From assembly GCA_017409265.1 (NCBI GenBank), contig JAFQSY010000039.1, forward strand, positions 62,001 to 126,000: a stretch of 64,000 bases of DNA, written 5' to 3'. The notes beneath the pieces are model-generated. The model did no database searches, was not told where the DNA came from, and saw nothing but the letters and a program-made list of their open reading frames with translations. Numbering within the stretch: the stretch's first letter is position 1; every line of letters starts with the position of its first letter. This stretch comes from Clostridia bacterium (GTDB lineage Bacteria; Bacillota; Clostridia; Oscillospirales; Acutalibacteraceae). The position numbers and the translations under genes were made by a program. This document shows positions 35,901 to 44,944 of the stretch, one piece after another.

Positions 35901-36376
35901 TTTATTATCCTGCAAATTCTCCGCTCGTTTCAGCCGAAAGAGGAACGAGCGATGAGGATATTGAAACGGAAAGACAGAAAAAGTGCCGCATGAACGGAAT
36001 TATTCTCAACAATCCCGATGTTATAACTGCAATGGATGAAACAAAAAGCGGCCTTTTTGTCCCTGCAAGATTCAAGGGCGGCGAATTTTCAGGCTCGCTT
36101 ATAGGACTCACACAGCTCGGAAAGCTCAAAGAAAAAGCCGATGAAATCCTTGTTGAAATGGCTGATTCCCTGCATTCTGGTGAAATTCCAGCAATCCCCG
36201 CTTACGGAAAAAGCTATGAAAAGATCTGTGAATACTGCGATTATAAAGCTGTATGTTCGTATGAAGAAAATATACCGGTCCGAGCGCTTAACGACTGTAA
36301 AACAGACGAGGTACTGAAAGATTTGATGAAAGGAGATGAGTGCGATGAAAGCGACGGAAGTCAAGTGGACTGCTGA
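32978..36376 (+). CDS. addB: AddB, helicase-exonuclease subunit
   Basis: This 1132-residue subunit of the AddAB complex resects double-strand breaks for RecA-dependent repair. The N-terminus has a P-loop-like SQGGGKTTH at 8-16 and the helicase-like core follows. The C-terminal RecB-type nuclease shows GAVDRVDEA and VVDYKSSGKDF. The iron-sulfur staple cysteines are in YKCPFAYFC and the late CEYCDYKAVC set. The length is as expected. addA overlaps its last 32 bases, so the two are translationally coupled. Confidence 0.94.
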   Translation: MLYLILASQGGGKTTHIMNLIGQFSAGGHKKLTLIVPEQFSFMSEKIMLERVGAKAMADIDVLSFTSLGEKLVGRPAFHERKRLGDSSKAVLMRMALESVKDKLLLYGSHVARKSVISEFVALSSEFKLNAVATDAVRLALAEEENSLLKMKLSDIVTVLDAYDAMTSKSYFNPDDLLTELYDILPENDYFKDRLVFIDAFRGFTAQEYKIIAEMMKKSTAVYVTLCTDNLENGDDETDLFAHTKRTAKKLIELAKKNAVPVAKPQYLSMRSKFNNFPPQFSKYNAPELFALEKELFSPAPNVYEDECEGITLCKSADIYEECEYIACTAKKLIRENGYRCRDIAVIARDSAAYEAPLRSALKKCGISVFEDSRQPVDVSPVVALVSSAVQIAAYGFDTETLMRCLKTGLAGFDTQEISDVENYAYLWKISGSAWLRDFKQNPKGFGGEIGDEEQQELDYLNSVRKRIVAPLYSLKESLKDTDGENAAKSIFEFLEKVNASENIRALARSLENQGETGLALELERMWNTVIDLLDSLETLLRDRNVTASETADILELMLGVQTVGSLPQGLDEITIGSADRIRTVAPKIVFIAGANNGVFPAVPFSGNALTDKDRRRMSEMGIGLSDFGEYKLAEEKLIAYNAFCCASDKLYVCCPEKNLKGEALSPSELYTKIKTLFPKCTETSAQEQGGMYYIEGRELAFEQLAKNKNDANELYASLSECFDGDAEYEGRIAALHRVSGNREFKIEDKNAAEQLFGKDMFISASRIESYYKCPFAYFCRYGIKAMPRKVAELDPMQRGNVIHYALEQLLISFEKDKLIAMSRKELLDFLNALLEEYLMSRLDGANQSERFIYIFNKLVISICDVAQRLIKELSVSSFKPVDFELGIGFDGEIPPYEVKTNNGRIIISGAVDRVDEAIVNDGKYIRVVDYKSSGKDFALSDVVQGLNMQMFIYLFTLWQNGGKKYGDFTPAGVLYYPANSPLVSAERGTSDEDIETERQKKCRMNGIILNNPDVITAMDETKSGLFVPARFKGGEFSGSLIGLTQLGKLKEKADEILVEMADSLHSGEIPAIPAYGKSYEKICEYCDYKAVCSYEENIPVRALNDCKTDEVLKDLMKGDECDESDGSQVDC

Positions 36377-39300
36377 CCAGCAAAAGGCGATTGATGCACG
36401 CGAAGGAACTTTGCTTGTAAGTGCCGCGGCAGGTTCGGGTAAGACTGCAGTACTTGTTGAAAGAGTAATTCGGCGGCTTTGTGACGGTGAAAATCCCTGC
36501 GGAGTTGAAAATCTTCTGATAGTAACTTTTACCAATGCTGCCGCCGCACAGATGAAGGATAAAATTTTTGCGGCAATCGGCAAAAGAATCGCACTCAATC
36601 CTGCCGATAAACGTCTTCGCCGTCAGCAGTTAATGCTGCCGTTTGCGAATATATGTACCATCGACTCTTTCTGCATCGGTCTTGTCAGAGAGAATTTTCA
36701 TACCCTCGGCATTTCTCCCGATTTCAGCCTGCTTGATGAAGGAAAGCTCGGATTTTTAAGTAATCAAGCGGTTTCTTCTGTTGCAGAGGCACTCTATGAA
36801 GAGTCTTCTGAAAGCTTTGTTAATTTGTGCGAGCTTATCAGCGATAAAAAAGATGACAGAAAGCTGATTGATGCCATTTTGAAGCTCTATGACCTTTCGC
36901 AAGCGTACCCGTTCCCCGAAAGATGGCTTAAGTCGCTGGCGGAAGAGTTTAATAATCCAAAAGAAATAAAAGAAAGCGCATGGGGCAGAATCATTCTCTC
37001 CCATGCAGAACAGAATATCGAATCCTGCATATCCGATGCGGAGCATTGCATCCGTTTGCTTTCGGAAGAACCCGAGCTTGAGGCGAAATACAGACCCACT
37101 TTTGAAGATGACAGAGCAATGTTCGAAAAAGCTCTTGGTTCTCTTCGCAGCGATTCATGGGATGATTTTTCGCAGACCGTTGCGGATTGTACGTTTTCAA
37201 GAATGGCAACGGCGCCCAAAGGTTATATCGGAGAGTTGAAAGATATCTGCAAAGGTACAAGAGATGCCTATAAAAAGCGTTTTGCCGAAATTTCGTCTTA
37301 TGTTCGAATAAGCGAAAACGAGCATAAAGATGATGTCGCAAGGCTTGCACCCGTTATTGCGGAACTTGTGAATGCAGTTATCAGATACGGTGAGGAATTT
37401 AAAAGACTCAAAAGGGAAGAAAACGGCGCGGATTTTTCCGATACACTCCATATGGCACTTGAGCTGCTTGTTGAGCCGGCTGAAAGCGGATATGCCAAAA
37501 CCCCGCTTGCAATCGGGTTATCCGAAAACTATGCCGAAATTCTTGTTGACGAATATCAGGACGTAAACAAGGCGCAGGATATGATTTTCAGCGCACTTTC
37601 AAAAGATGAAAGCAATCTGTTCATGGTTGGCGACGTCAAGCAGAGCATTTACCGTTTCCGTCAGGCGATGCCCGAAATTTTTCTTTCGCGAAGAGATTCA
37701 ATGGAAGAATACGAAAACGGAAATTATCCTGCAAAAGTTACCCTAGGTAAGAATTTCAGAAGCCGTTCGGGGGTTACGGAAATTGTCAATTTCATTTTCT
37801 CATCTCTTATGAGCCGTGATGCGGGCGGTCTTGACTACGATAAAAACGAATATCTTGAAGCCGCCAACACTTCATATCCCGAAACCGAAGGTGCAGACAC
37901 CGAGGTTTGTCTTATAGAAACCGAAAACGGATATACCGCACAGGCAAAATATGTTGCGGATTATATTGAAAAAGCCGTGTCGGGCGGAATGACATTTACC
38001 GACGGCGGCTCGCAAAGAAAAGCATGCTATAAAGACTTTTGCATTCTTTTAAGAAGCGTCAAAGGATGTTCCAAGGAATTTATTGATGAACTGACTGCAA
38101 GAGGCATCCCCGTAAGCTGTGAGGCGGGTGAGAGCTTTCTTTCATCACCCGAAATCATGTTTATGATTTCTTTGCTTAAAGTAATCGACAACCCCGTTGA
38201 CGATATTCCGTTGACAGCGGTTATGCTTTCGCCGGTTTTCGGATTTACCGCCGATGATTTGGCATTCATGCGTGCGGCACAAAAGCAGGGCTCAATTTAT
38301 CATTGTGTTGTTTCTGCCGCTGAAAACGGAAACAGAAAAGCGGAGATATTCCTTGAAAAAACAAAGGATATGCGCCGCATCGCTTCAACCGTCAGCGCAG
38401 GCGAGCTTATCCGCAGGCTGATAAGCGAAACTGGCTACGGTGCGATAGTCAGCACGATGAAGGACAGCGCAAAGCGCAGGTCAAATCTCAATAGCTTTAT
38501 TGACCTTGCATGCAGATACGAAAGCACGGGTAAAAAGGGTGTAGCGGGATTTGTAAGATATATTGACAGTATCTCAAAGGGCGGAATAAAGATTTCATCG
38601 GGCGGCTCTGATTCGGACGCAGAGGATTCTGTTAAGATAATGACGATTCATAAGAGCAAGGGACTTGAATTTCCCGTATGTTTCCTTGCGGCTTGTGAAA
38701 AGAAATATAATGAACTTTCAACGAGAGAGGATTTGCTGATTGCTCCCGAAAGCGGCATCGGCATTAAAAACAGCGAGGGATTTGCAAAGTTTGACACGCT
38801 CCCGAGAATCGCTGCAAAGCTTGAAATAACAAAGGCGGAGCATTCCGAGGAGCTGCGTGTGCTTTATGTTGCGCTCACAAGACCGAAAGAAAAGCTTGTT
38901 ATTCTTGCATCTGCTCCCGACTGGTCAAAGGAACTTTCAAAAATCGCCGCAAATGTCAGAGAAGATGAACGCATAAATCCGTTTACCGTAATAGGCTTTT
39001 CAAGCTATGCAAAGTGCATTCTTTCATCGCTTATAAGGCATCCTGATGCGCATGCTTTGCGCAATGCGGCGGGAGTGTCGCCCTCAATTGCAATCAAGTG
39101 CGCAACTCCGCTTAAAACAAAAATAATCAAAGAGGATTTTGAAGAACAGCTTCAGATGCAGATTCCTGCTTGCGAAAAACCGAATCCCTATACAGTTGCA
39201 GAGATAAAGCAAAGGCTTGATTATGTTTATCCCTACGCATCGCTTGAGGGCGTTGTTGCAAAAAGAATCGCTTCAAAACTTGACAGCGATGATATCGGCG

Positions 39301-39869
39301 GCGAATTTTTCGCTTCACGCAAGCCTGCATTTGTCGAAAAAAACAGAATGACTCCGGCACAGCGCGGCACGGCGACTCACAGATTCATGCAGTATGCCGA
39401 TTATGCTTCGGCAGGCGCTGATATTGAAAAAGAGCTTTCGCGCCTTGTTGAGCAGGGGATGCTGACAGAGATTGAGGCAGATGTTGTTGATAAAAAAGCA
39501 ATTTCGGCATTCTTTTCCGGCAGTCTTGCAAAAAGAATCCTCAACGCAGAAAAAGTTTATAAAGAATATGCGTTTACAGTTGCTCTTCCGCTTTGTGAAA
39601 TGAATCCCGAAATCCCCGAGGAGAACGCAAGGGGTGAAACAGTTATAATCGAGGGTGTTGCCGACTGCGCTTTCGTTGAAAACGGCGGGCTTGTTATCGT
39701 TGATTTCAAGACAGACAGAACAACTGAAGCCGATGCACTTGCAGAGCAATACAGAGAGCAGCTTTCAATTTACCGTCGCTGTCTTTCGAAAGTTATCGGT
39801 TTGCCTGTAAAAGAAACAGTAATCTATTCGTTTTCACTCGGAAAAACTATTGAAATTAGCCAAGAATAA
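36345..39869 (+). CDS. addA: AddA, UvrD-type helicase-nuclease subunit
   Basis: This 1174-residue partner of AddB has the UvrD motifs in order: Walker A AAGSGKT (28-34), the Walker B region LVDEYQDVNKAQD, GDVKQSIYRFRQA, KSKGLEFPVCFLA, and YVALTRPKEKLVI. A C-terminal RecB-like nuclease follows (GTATHRFMQ, VADCAFVENGG, VDFKTDR, YREQLSIYRR). It unwinds DNA 3'-5' and cuts one strand. The start is ATG 36345, nine bases after AGGAG; the earlier ATG at 36336 touches that site. There is no clear terminator after it. Confidence 0.95.
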   Translation: MKATEVKWTADQQKAIDAREGTLLVSAAAGSGKTAVLVERVIRRLCDGENPCGVENLLIVTFTNAAAAQMKDKIFAAIGKRIALNPADKRLRRQQLMLPFANICTIDSFCIGLVRENFHTLGISPDFSLLDEGKLGFLSNQAVSSVAEALYEESSESFVNLCELISDKKDDRKLIDAILKLYDLSQAYPFPERWLKSLAEEFNNPKEIKESAWGRIILSHAEQNIESCISDAEHCIRLLSEEPELEAKYRPTFEDDRAMFEKALGSLRSDSWDDFSQTVADCTFSRMATAPKGYIGELKDICKGTRDAYKKRFAEISSYVRISENEHKDDVARLAPVIAELVNAVIRYGEEFKRLKREENGADFSDTLHMALELLVEPAESGYAKTPLAIGLSENYAEILVDEYQDVNKAQDMIFSALSKDESNLFMVGDVKQSIYRFRQAMPEIFLSRRDSMEEYENGNYPAKVTLGKNFRSRSGVTEIVNFIFSSLMSRDAGGLDYDKNEYLEAANTSYPETEGADTEVCLIETENGYTAQAKYVADYIEKAVSGGMTFTDGGSQRKACYKDFCILLRSVKGCSKEFIDELTARGIPVSCEAGESFLSSPEIMFMISLLKVIDNPVDDIPLTAVMLSPVFGFTADDLAFMRAAQKQGSIYHCVVSAAENGNRKAEIFLEKTKDMRRIASTVSAGELIRRLISETGYGAIVSTMKDSAKRRSNLNSFIDLACRYESTGKKGVAGFVRYIDSISKGGIKISSGGSDSDAEDSVKIMTIHKSKGLEFPVCFLAACEKKYNELSTREDLLIAPESGIGIKNSEGFAKFDTLPRIAAKLEITKAEHSEELRVLYVALTRPKEKLVILASAPDWSKELSKIAANVREDERINPFTVIGFSSYAKCILSSLIRHPDAHALRNAAGVSPSIAIKCATPLKTKIIKEDFEEQLQMQIPACEKPNPYTVAEIKQRLDYVYPYASLEGVVAKRIASKLDSDDIGGEFFASRKPAFVEKNRMTPAQRGTATHRFMQYADYASAGADIEKELSRLVEQGMLTEIEADVVDKKAISAFFSGSLAKRILNAEKVYKEYAFTVALPLCEMNPEIPEENARGETVIIEGVADCAFVENGGLVIVDFKTDRTTEADALAEQYREQLSIYRRCLSKVIGLPVKETVIYSFSLGKTIEISQE

Positions 39870-39887
39870 AAAATTTTTAAAAAAGAC

Positions 39888-39916
39888 TTGCAATTTTGGT
39901 ATTCTTGTGATAAAAT
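39888..39916 (+). promoter_or_regulatory. promoter of rpmE
   Basis: TTGCAA (39888-39893), 17 bp ending in TGTGA, and TAAAAT (39911-39916), 44 bases before rpmE. Confidence 0.7.
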
Positions 39917-39959
39917 TTGTGCGTTATGTTTATGGATATACCGAAAGAGGTGACATTAA

Positions 39960-40163
39960 ATGAAGGAAGGACTCCATCCCAAGTACGAACAGACCGAAAT
40001 CCGTTGCGCTTGCGGTGAGGTTATCGCAACAGGTTCAACAAAGGAAAATCTTCGTGTTGATATCTGCTCAAAGTGCCATCCGTTCTTTACCGGTAAGCAG
40101 AAGCTTGTTGATACCGGCGGACGTGTTGATCGCTTCAATAAGCGTTTCAATCTCAACAAATAA
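39960..40163 (+). CDS. rpmE: 50S ribosomal protein L31, zinc-binding type
   Basis: This 67-residue protein joins the large subunit at the central protuberance. The four cysteines C16, C18, C36 and C39 (RCACGE and CSKCHPF) are retained, so this is the zinc-containing form rather than the zinc-free paralogue made under zinc shortage. AGAGGTGA precedes the ATG. It has its own promoter after addA and its own terminator. Confidence 0.97.
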   Translation: MKEGLHPKYEQTEIRCACGEVIATGSTKENLRVDICSKCHPFFTGKQKLVDTGGRVDRFNKRFNLNK

Positions 40164-40172
40164 TAGCAAATC

Positions 40173-40204
40173 AGCGGCGCAATTTTTATTGCGCCGCTTT
40201 GCTT
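40173..40204 (+). terminator. terminator of rpmE
   Basis: The GC-rich 11-bp stem AGCGGCGCAAT and its complement with a four-T loop is followed by TTGCTTTT. Confidence 0.8.
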
Positions 40205-40224
40205 TTAAGTGTCAGGTGATTTGT

Positions 40225-40848
40225 TTGAACAGTTATAAAACAATAAGAACCGCATCAAGCGATGAATATATAGTGAAAAAATCCCGCTTTATCGGGCATA
40301 TCATGCCTGTCACAACGCAGGAGCAAGCTCTTGAATTTATTGCTTCCGTCAGCAAAAAGTATTGGGATGCGACTCACAACGTTTATGCTTATATTATAAG
40401 AGAAACGGGAGTCAAAAGATATTCCGATGACGGTGAGCCGCAGGGTACGGCAGGTATTCCTGTTCTCGATGTGCTTGAAAAATCGGGAGTTACCGACTGC
40501 GCGGTTGTTGTTACCAGATATTTCGGCGGAATCATGCTCGGCGCAGGCGGACTTGTGAGAGCTTATTCGCATTCGGCATCAATTGCCGTTGCGGCAGGCG
40601 GAATAGTCACGAGAGCAATGTGTGCAAGGCTTAAGGTTACCTGCGATTATTATTTTTACGGCAAGCTTTCTTCGCTTGTCCCTGAAAGCGGCGGAGTCGT
40701 TGAGGATACAATATTTGAGGATAACGTTACGCTTGTTTTCAGAATGCCCCTTGAAATTGTTGAAGGATTCAACGCAAAGCTCATTGACGTGAGCAACGGA
40801 AGATACAGAGCGGAAAAAACCGATGAATTTTTTGCGGACATTGATTAA
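40225..40848 (+). CDS. YigZ/IMPACT family protein (UPF0029)
   Basis: This 207-residue protein begins at TTG 40225, six bases after AGGTG; the open frame runs back into rpmE but has no other plausible start. The N-terminal UPF0029 domain shows KKSRFIGHI, DATHNVYAYI, RYSDDGEPQGTAGIPVLDVL and VVVTRYFGGIMLGAGGLVRA, all hallmark sequences. A ferredoxin-like C-terminal half follows. Bacterial YigZ proteins bind nucleic acid or ribosome-related factors, and their exact role is unsettled; eukaryotic IMPACT regulates Gcn2. It lies just beyond the rpmE terminator. Confidence 0.9.
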   Translation: MNSYKTIRTASSDEYIVKKSRFIGHIMPVTTQEQALEFIASVSKKYWDATHNVYAYIIRETGVKRYSDDGEPQGTAGIPVLDVLEKSGVTDCAVVVTRYFGGIMLGAGGLVRAYSHSASIAVAAGGIVTRAMCARLKVTCDYYFYGKLSSLVPESGGVVEDTIFEDNVTLVFRMPLEIVEGFNAKLIDVSNGRYRAEKTDEFFADID

Positions 40849-40856
40849 TTTCAATA

Positions 40857-40880
40857 TTGTTAACAAATTGTTCACAATTT
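40857..40880. promoter_or_regulatory. tandem palindromes upstream of dgt-dnaG-rpoD
   Basis: TTGTTAACAA (40857-40866) and TTGTTCACAA (40868-40877) are near-identical palindromes repeated at 11 bp, one helical turn. The second sits in the longer palindrome AAATTGTTCACAATTT. They lie 57-80 bases before dgt, where a dimeric regulator or DnaA-like factor could bind. No standard promoter is clear next to them. Confidence 0.45.
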
Positions 40881-40936
40881 TATTGCAGGAATCGACGCAT
40901 TTAATCCGTATTTGTATTGTGAAGGGGTGAATAACT

Positions 40937-41953
40937 ATGGAAACCATCCGTGAAATGATTTGTGCAAAAGAAAAAGAATTTCTTTCTCCCCGTGCAGCAT
41001 TTGCGAGCGAAAGCAGGGGACGGCTGCGCGAAGAAGACGAATGCCCCGTCAGAACTGCTTTTCAGCGTGACAGGGACAGAATTATCCATTGCAGTTCATT
41101 CAGACGTCTTAAGCATAAGACTCAGGTTTTCCTTTCTCCCGAGGGCGATTATTACAGAACACGCCTTACGCATACCCTTGAAGTTTCTCAGATTGCAAGA
41201 ACAATCTCGGGTGCGCTTATGCTTAACGGCGACCTTACCGAAGCAATTGCGCTCGGTCATGATCTGGGTCATACTCCGTTCGGTCATGCGGGTGAAAGAG
41301 CGCTCAACGCAGTCTGCCCCAACGGCTTCAAGCATTATGCGCAGAGCATGCGTGTTGTCGATGTACTTGAAAAAGACGGCAAAGGTCTTAATCTCACCTT
41401 TGAAGTGCGTAACGGAATCGAGCGTCATACAAACGGTGAGCAGGCTGTAACTCTTGAAGGCAGAGTTGTCCGCCTTGCAGACAGAATTGCCTACATAAAC
41501 CATGATATAGACGATGCCACCATTGCGGGCATCATGTGCGAGGAGGATATTCCTCTTGCAATCCGCAACGAGCTCGGCCATTCAAAGAGCGCGAGAATAA
41601 ATACACTTGTTTTAAGTTGTATCGAAAACAGCGGAGAAGATATCCTGCTTGATAAAGGTATTCAGCAGGTGTTTGATGAGCTTCACAGCTTTATGTTTGA
41701 AAAAGTATATACAAACCCTGCCTGCAAAAGTGAGGAGAGCAAGGCGATTGACATGATACAGAGGCTGTATCAGCATTATGTCGATAATCCCGAAAATCTT
41801 CCCGAGCAGTTCAAGAGCATTGCAGAAAAAGACGGAATTCAGATGGCGGCGTGCGATTTTATCGCAGGCATGACCGACAGATATGCCGTCAGAATTTTTG
41901 AAGCTCTTTATGTGCCAAAGGCATGGAGCAAGGCAGATGAATTGTTTATTTAG
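40937..41953 (+). CDS. dgt: deoxyguanosinetriphosphate triphosphohydrolase-like protein
   Basis: This 338-residue HD-domain phosphohydrolase splits dNTPs to nucleosides and triphosphate. The metal site is visible as RLTHTLEVSQIAR (H79), the GHDLGHTPFGH core (H108-D109), and RLADRIAYINHD. A typical FRRLKHKTQVF segment precedes. The length fits the shorter bacterial dGTPase-like group, whose substrate range is often broad. It is the first gene of dgt-dnaG-rpoD, a conserved clostridial order, 31 bases ahead of dnaG. AGGGGTG precedes its ATG. Confidence 0.93.
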   Translation: METIREMICAKEKEFLSPRAAFASESRGRLREEDECPVRTAFQRDRDRIIHCSSFRRLKHKTQVFLSPEGDYYRTRLTHTLEVSQIARTISGALMLNGDLTEAIALGHDLGHTPFGHAGERALNAVCPNGFKHYAQSMRVVDVLEKDGKGLNLTFEVRNGIERHTNGEQAVTLEGRVVRLADRIAYINHDIDDATIAGIMCEEDIPLAIRNELGHSKSARINTLVLSCIENSGEDILLDKGIQQVFDELHSFMFEKVYTNPACKSEESKAIDMIQRLYQHYVDNPENLPEQFKSIAEKDGIQMAACDFIAGMTDRYAVRIFEALYVPKAWSKADELFI

Positions 41954-41984
41954 TTAATATATAAAAACGAAAGGAGGGGGAAAT

Positions 41985-43733
41985 ATGAAAATCAGCGAAA
42001 GATTTATTCAGGAGCTTCAGGATAAAGTTGATATTGAATCCGTGATTTCTTCCAATATAAGTCTGAAGCGCAGGGGTAAAACACTTGTCGGTCTTTGCCC
42101 GTTTCATAATGAAAAAACCCCTTCTTTTACCGTTTATCCCGAAAGTAATTCCTTCTATTGCTTCGGCTGCGGAGCGGGCGGAGATGTCATAACCTTTGTG
42201 CGCCGCATGGAAAACCTCGATTATATCGAGGCGGTCAAGGCGGTTGCTCAGATGGCAGGTGTTTCAATGCCCGAGGACGGCTATGACGACACTCTTTCAA
42301 AGCAGAGAATGCGTCTTTTGAGTGCGAACCGTGAAGCTGCAAGATTTTTTAACTCCTGCCTTATGGACCCCAAAAATAAAGAGGCGCTTGATTATTTTCT
42401 CAAAAGAGGTCTTTCACCCAATACCATTCGAAAATTCGGGCTCGGTTATGCTCCCAATGAATGGAGTGCTCTGATAAAGCACATGAAATCAAAAGGCTTC
42501 ACCGAGCATGAGCTTGTGCTTGCAAATCTTGCAAGAAGATCCGATAAGGACAGCAGAAGCAGTTATTACGATAATTTCAGAAACAGAGTCATGTTCCCCA
42601 TAATCGACCTTCGGGGTAACGTTATTGCTTTCGGCGGGCGTGTTATGGATGATTCAAAGCCCAAATACATAAACACCTCCGATACGCTTGTTTATAAGAA
42701 AAGCAACGGTGTATTTGCCCTCAATTTTGCGAAAAACGCAAACGATAACAAGTTAATCCTTGTTGAGGGATATATGGACGTTATTGCGCTTCATCAGGCA
42801 GGTTTTACCAATGCCATTGCCTGCCTCGGAACGGCATTCACGAATGAGCAGGCAAATCTGCTCTCACGATATGCGGGTGAAGTGATTATCTGCTACGATA
42901 ACGATGAAGCGGGCAAGGCTGCAACCGCAAAGGCTCTCGGCATTCTCGGCAAAACGGGGCTGAAGCTTCGTGTTGTGACTATGGCAGGCGGCAAGGATGC
43001 CGACGAAATAATAAGAAAGCACGGCAAGGAAAGATTTGCGGACCTTCTCAAAGAGGCGGCAAACAGAACGGAATATAAACTGCTTGAGGAAAGGTCGAAA
43101 TATAATCTTGCCACCGACGACGGAAAGCTGCGTTTTCTTATGGCGGCGTCGCAGATTCTTGCGGGCTGCGGAAGCATTGAGCGGGAAATCTATGCTACCC
43201 GTCTGTCGAACGAACTCGGAGTCAGCGTTGACAGCATAAAAGCTCAAATCGGCTCTGCGGCGGCAAAGCAGCGCAGGCTTGATGAAACCAAAAGACGTCA
43301 GCAGACAGAAGCGATGCTTGCAAAAAGCTTTGAGGATAAAAACAATCCCGAAAGGGCATCGAATATCAAAGCTGCAAAGGCAGAGGAAACTCTTATTTCG
43401 TCGTTTTTGCGTAACCCCGATTTTTATTATAAGCTGAAAGAAAAGATAAACCATGCGGATTTTATTACCGCATTCAATAAAAGAATTATGCAGAGCCTTG
43501 AAAAAGGCCTTGATGCAGGGCTTGAGCCGTCGTTAAGCCTTTTTTCGGCGGATTTCACCCCCGAAGAGATGGATTCGGTAACAAGAATTTTTCATCAGTC
43601 AAACAGCCTGAGCAATACACTTAAAGAATGTGAGGATTGTATTGCAGTGCTTAAGGACAAGTCCTCGCCGAAGGTGACGGATGCATCTTCTATGAGTGAT
43701 GAAGCATATTTGAACTTGTTTAAGAAAAAATAA
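41985..43733 (+). CDS. dnaG: DNA primase
   Basis: This 582-residue primase lays RNA primers at replication forks. The N-terminal zinc-binding CHC2 domain has C38, H41, C59 and C62 ([23 protein letters not shown]). The TOPRIM core spans about 250-345 ([17 protein letters not shown] and [11 protein letters not shown]). A C-terminal helicase-binding region begins near 440 with [25 protein letters not shown] is an unusually strong ribosome site. It lies between dgt and rpoD. Confidence 0.97.
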   Translation: MKISERFIQELQDKVDIESVISSNISLKRRGKTLVGLCPFHNEKTPSFTVYPESNSFYCFGCGAGGDVITFVRRMENLDYIEAVKAVAQMAGVSMPEDGYDDTLSKQRMRLLSANREAARFFNSCLMDPKNKEALDYFLKRGLSPNTIRKFGLGYAPNEWSALIKHMKSKGFTEHELVLANLARRSDKDSRSSYYDNFRNRVMFPIIDLRGNVIAFGGRVMDDSKPKYINTSDTLVYKKSNGVFALNFAKNANDNKLILVEGYMDVIALHQAGFTNAIACLGTAFTNEQANLLSRYAGEVIICYDNDEAGKAATAKALGILGKTGLKLRVVTMAGGKDADEIIRKHGKERFADLLKEAANRTEYKLLEERSKYNLATDDGKLRFLMAASQILAGCGSIEREIYATRLSNELGVSVDSIKAQIGSAAAKQRRLDETKRRQQTEAMLAKSFEDKNNPERASNIKAAKAEETLISSFLRNPDFYYKLKEKINHADFITAFNKRIMQSLEKGLDAGLEPSLSLFSADFTPEEMDSVTRIFHQSNSLSNTLKECEDCIAVLKDKSSPKVTDASSMSDEAYLNLFKKK

Positions 43734-43755
43734 ATATAAATTAGGATGTGAGATT

Positions 43756-44841
43756 ATGGAAGGAAATGAGAAGAAAACTCCGTTCAAGTCGCTGGTTGAA
43801 AAAGGAAAGGCAGCAGGCAGACTTACAACGCAGGAGATTGATGCCGCAATAGTTGAGATGGATCTTGACATTGAAGAGCTTGATAAGCTTTATGAAACGC
43901 TTGAAAGCAATAATGTTGAGATTGTTGACGACCTTTCAAGCGCAGCAATCGAAAATTTTGATGTTGACATTCCCAAGGCTCTTGATATCGGCGGCGGAGA
44001 TGACAAGGGCTCGACTGTTGATGACCCCGTTAAGGTTTATCTTAAGGAAATAGGCAGAGTTCCTCTTCTTACTCCCGAAGAGGAAATCGAGCTTGCAATC
44101 AGAATTGCAGATGATGACCAGAAGGCAAAGCAGCGCCTTGCAGAGGCAAACCTCCGCCTTGTTGTCAGTATCGCAAAGAGATATGTCGGCAGAGGAATGC
44201 AGTTCCTTGATCTTATTCAGGAAGGCAACCTCGGTCTTATCAAGGCTGTTGACAAGTTCGATTATACAAAGGGCTTCAAGTTCTCAACCTATGCAACATG
44301 GTGGATAAGACAGGCTATCACAAGAGCCATTGCCGATCAGGCAAGAACAATCCGCATCCCCGTTCATATGGTTGAAACAATCAATAAGGTTAAAAAGACA
44401 AACAGTCAGCTTCTTCATAAGAACGGCAGAGACCCCTCTGCTGAAGAAATTGCCGCAGAGCTTGATATGCCCGTTGAAAAGGTGCGCGAAATCCTTCGTG
44501 TTGCGCAGGAACCTGTTTCTCTCGAAACACCTATCGGCGAAGAAGAGGACAGCCATCTCGGTGACTTCATTCCCGATGATGATGCTCCTGCACCTGCAGA
44601 CGCGGCATCAATGCTTCTTCTTAAGGAACAGCTTAATGATGTTCTCAAGACCCTCACTCCCAGAGAGGCAAAGGTTCTTGCTCTTCGCTTCGGCCTTGAA
44701 GACGGACATCCTCACACTCTTGAAGAAGTGGGCAGTGAATTTGGTGTTACCCGTGAGCGTATCCGTCAGATTGAGGCAAAGGCTCTCCGCAAGCTCCGTC
44801 ACCCCAGCAGAAGTAAAAGACTCAAGGATTTCCTTGATTAA
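43756..44841 (+). CDS. rpoD: RNA polymerase primary sigma factor
   Basis: This 361-residue SigA-type housekeeping factor has a short region 1.1, then region 1.2 ([17 protein letters not shown]). Region 2 holds the -10-binding [20 protein letters not shown], region 3 begins [13 protein letters not shown], and region 4 has the -35 helix-turn-helix [20 protein letters not shown]. The length and lack of a large 1.1 insertion are typical of Firmicutes. It follows dnaG by 22 bases and ends with a strong terminator. The consensus -35/-10 pairs throughout the window fit its recognition helix. Confidence 0.97.
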   Translation: MEGNEKKTPFKSLVEKGKAAGRLTTQEIDAAIVEMDLDIEELDKLYETLESNNVEIVDDLSSAAIENFDVDIPKALDIGGGDDKGSTVDDPVKVYLKEIGRVPLLTPEEEIELAIRIADDDQKAKQRLAEANLRLVVSIAKRYVGRGMQFLDLIQEGNLGLIKAVDKFDYTKGFKFSTYATWWIRQAITRAIADQARTIRIPVHMVETINKVKKTNSQLLHKNGRDPSAEEIAAELDMPVEKVREILRVAQEPVSLETPIGEEEDSHLGDFIPDDDAPAPADAASMLLLKEQLNDVLKTLTPREAKVLALRFGLEDGHPHTLEEVGSEFGVTRERIRQIEAKALRKLRHPSRSKRLKDFLD

Positions 44842-44845
44842 AATT

Positions 44846-44875
44846 AAAGGCACTAAAATTTTAGTGCCTTTTTGG
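44846..44875 (+). terminator. terminator of dgt-dnaG-rpoD
   Basis: An 11-bp stem (AAAGGCACTAA and its complement) around AATT is followed by five T. Confidence 0.85.
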
Positions 44876-44944
44876 TGTTTTGGTATATGAAAGACAAAAC
44901 ACAAATATAATTATTTGAATGTATCTGAAGGGAGCGGAGTAAAA

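Noticed and set aside
40015..40224. Upstream extension of the YigZ-like gene into rpmE
   Set aside because: It overlaps rpmE and its terminator; the TTG at 40225 has a good ribosome site and matches the family start.
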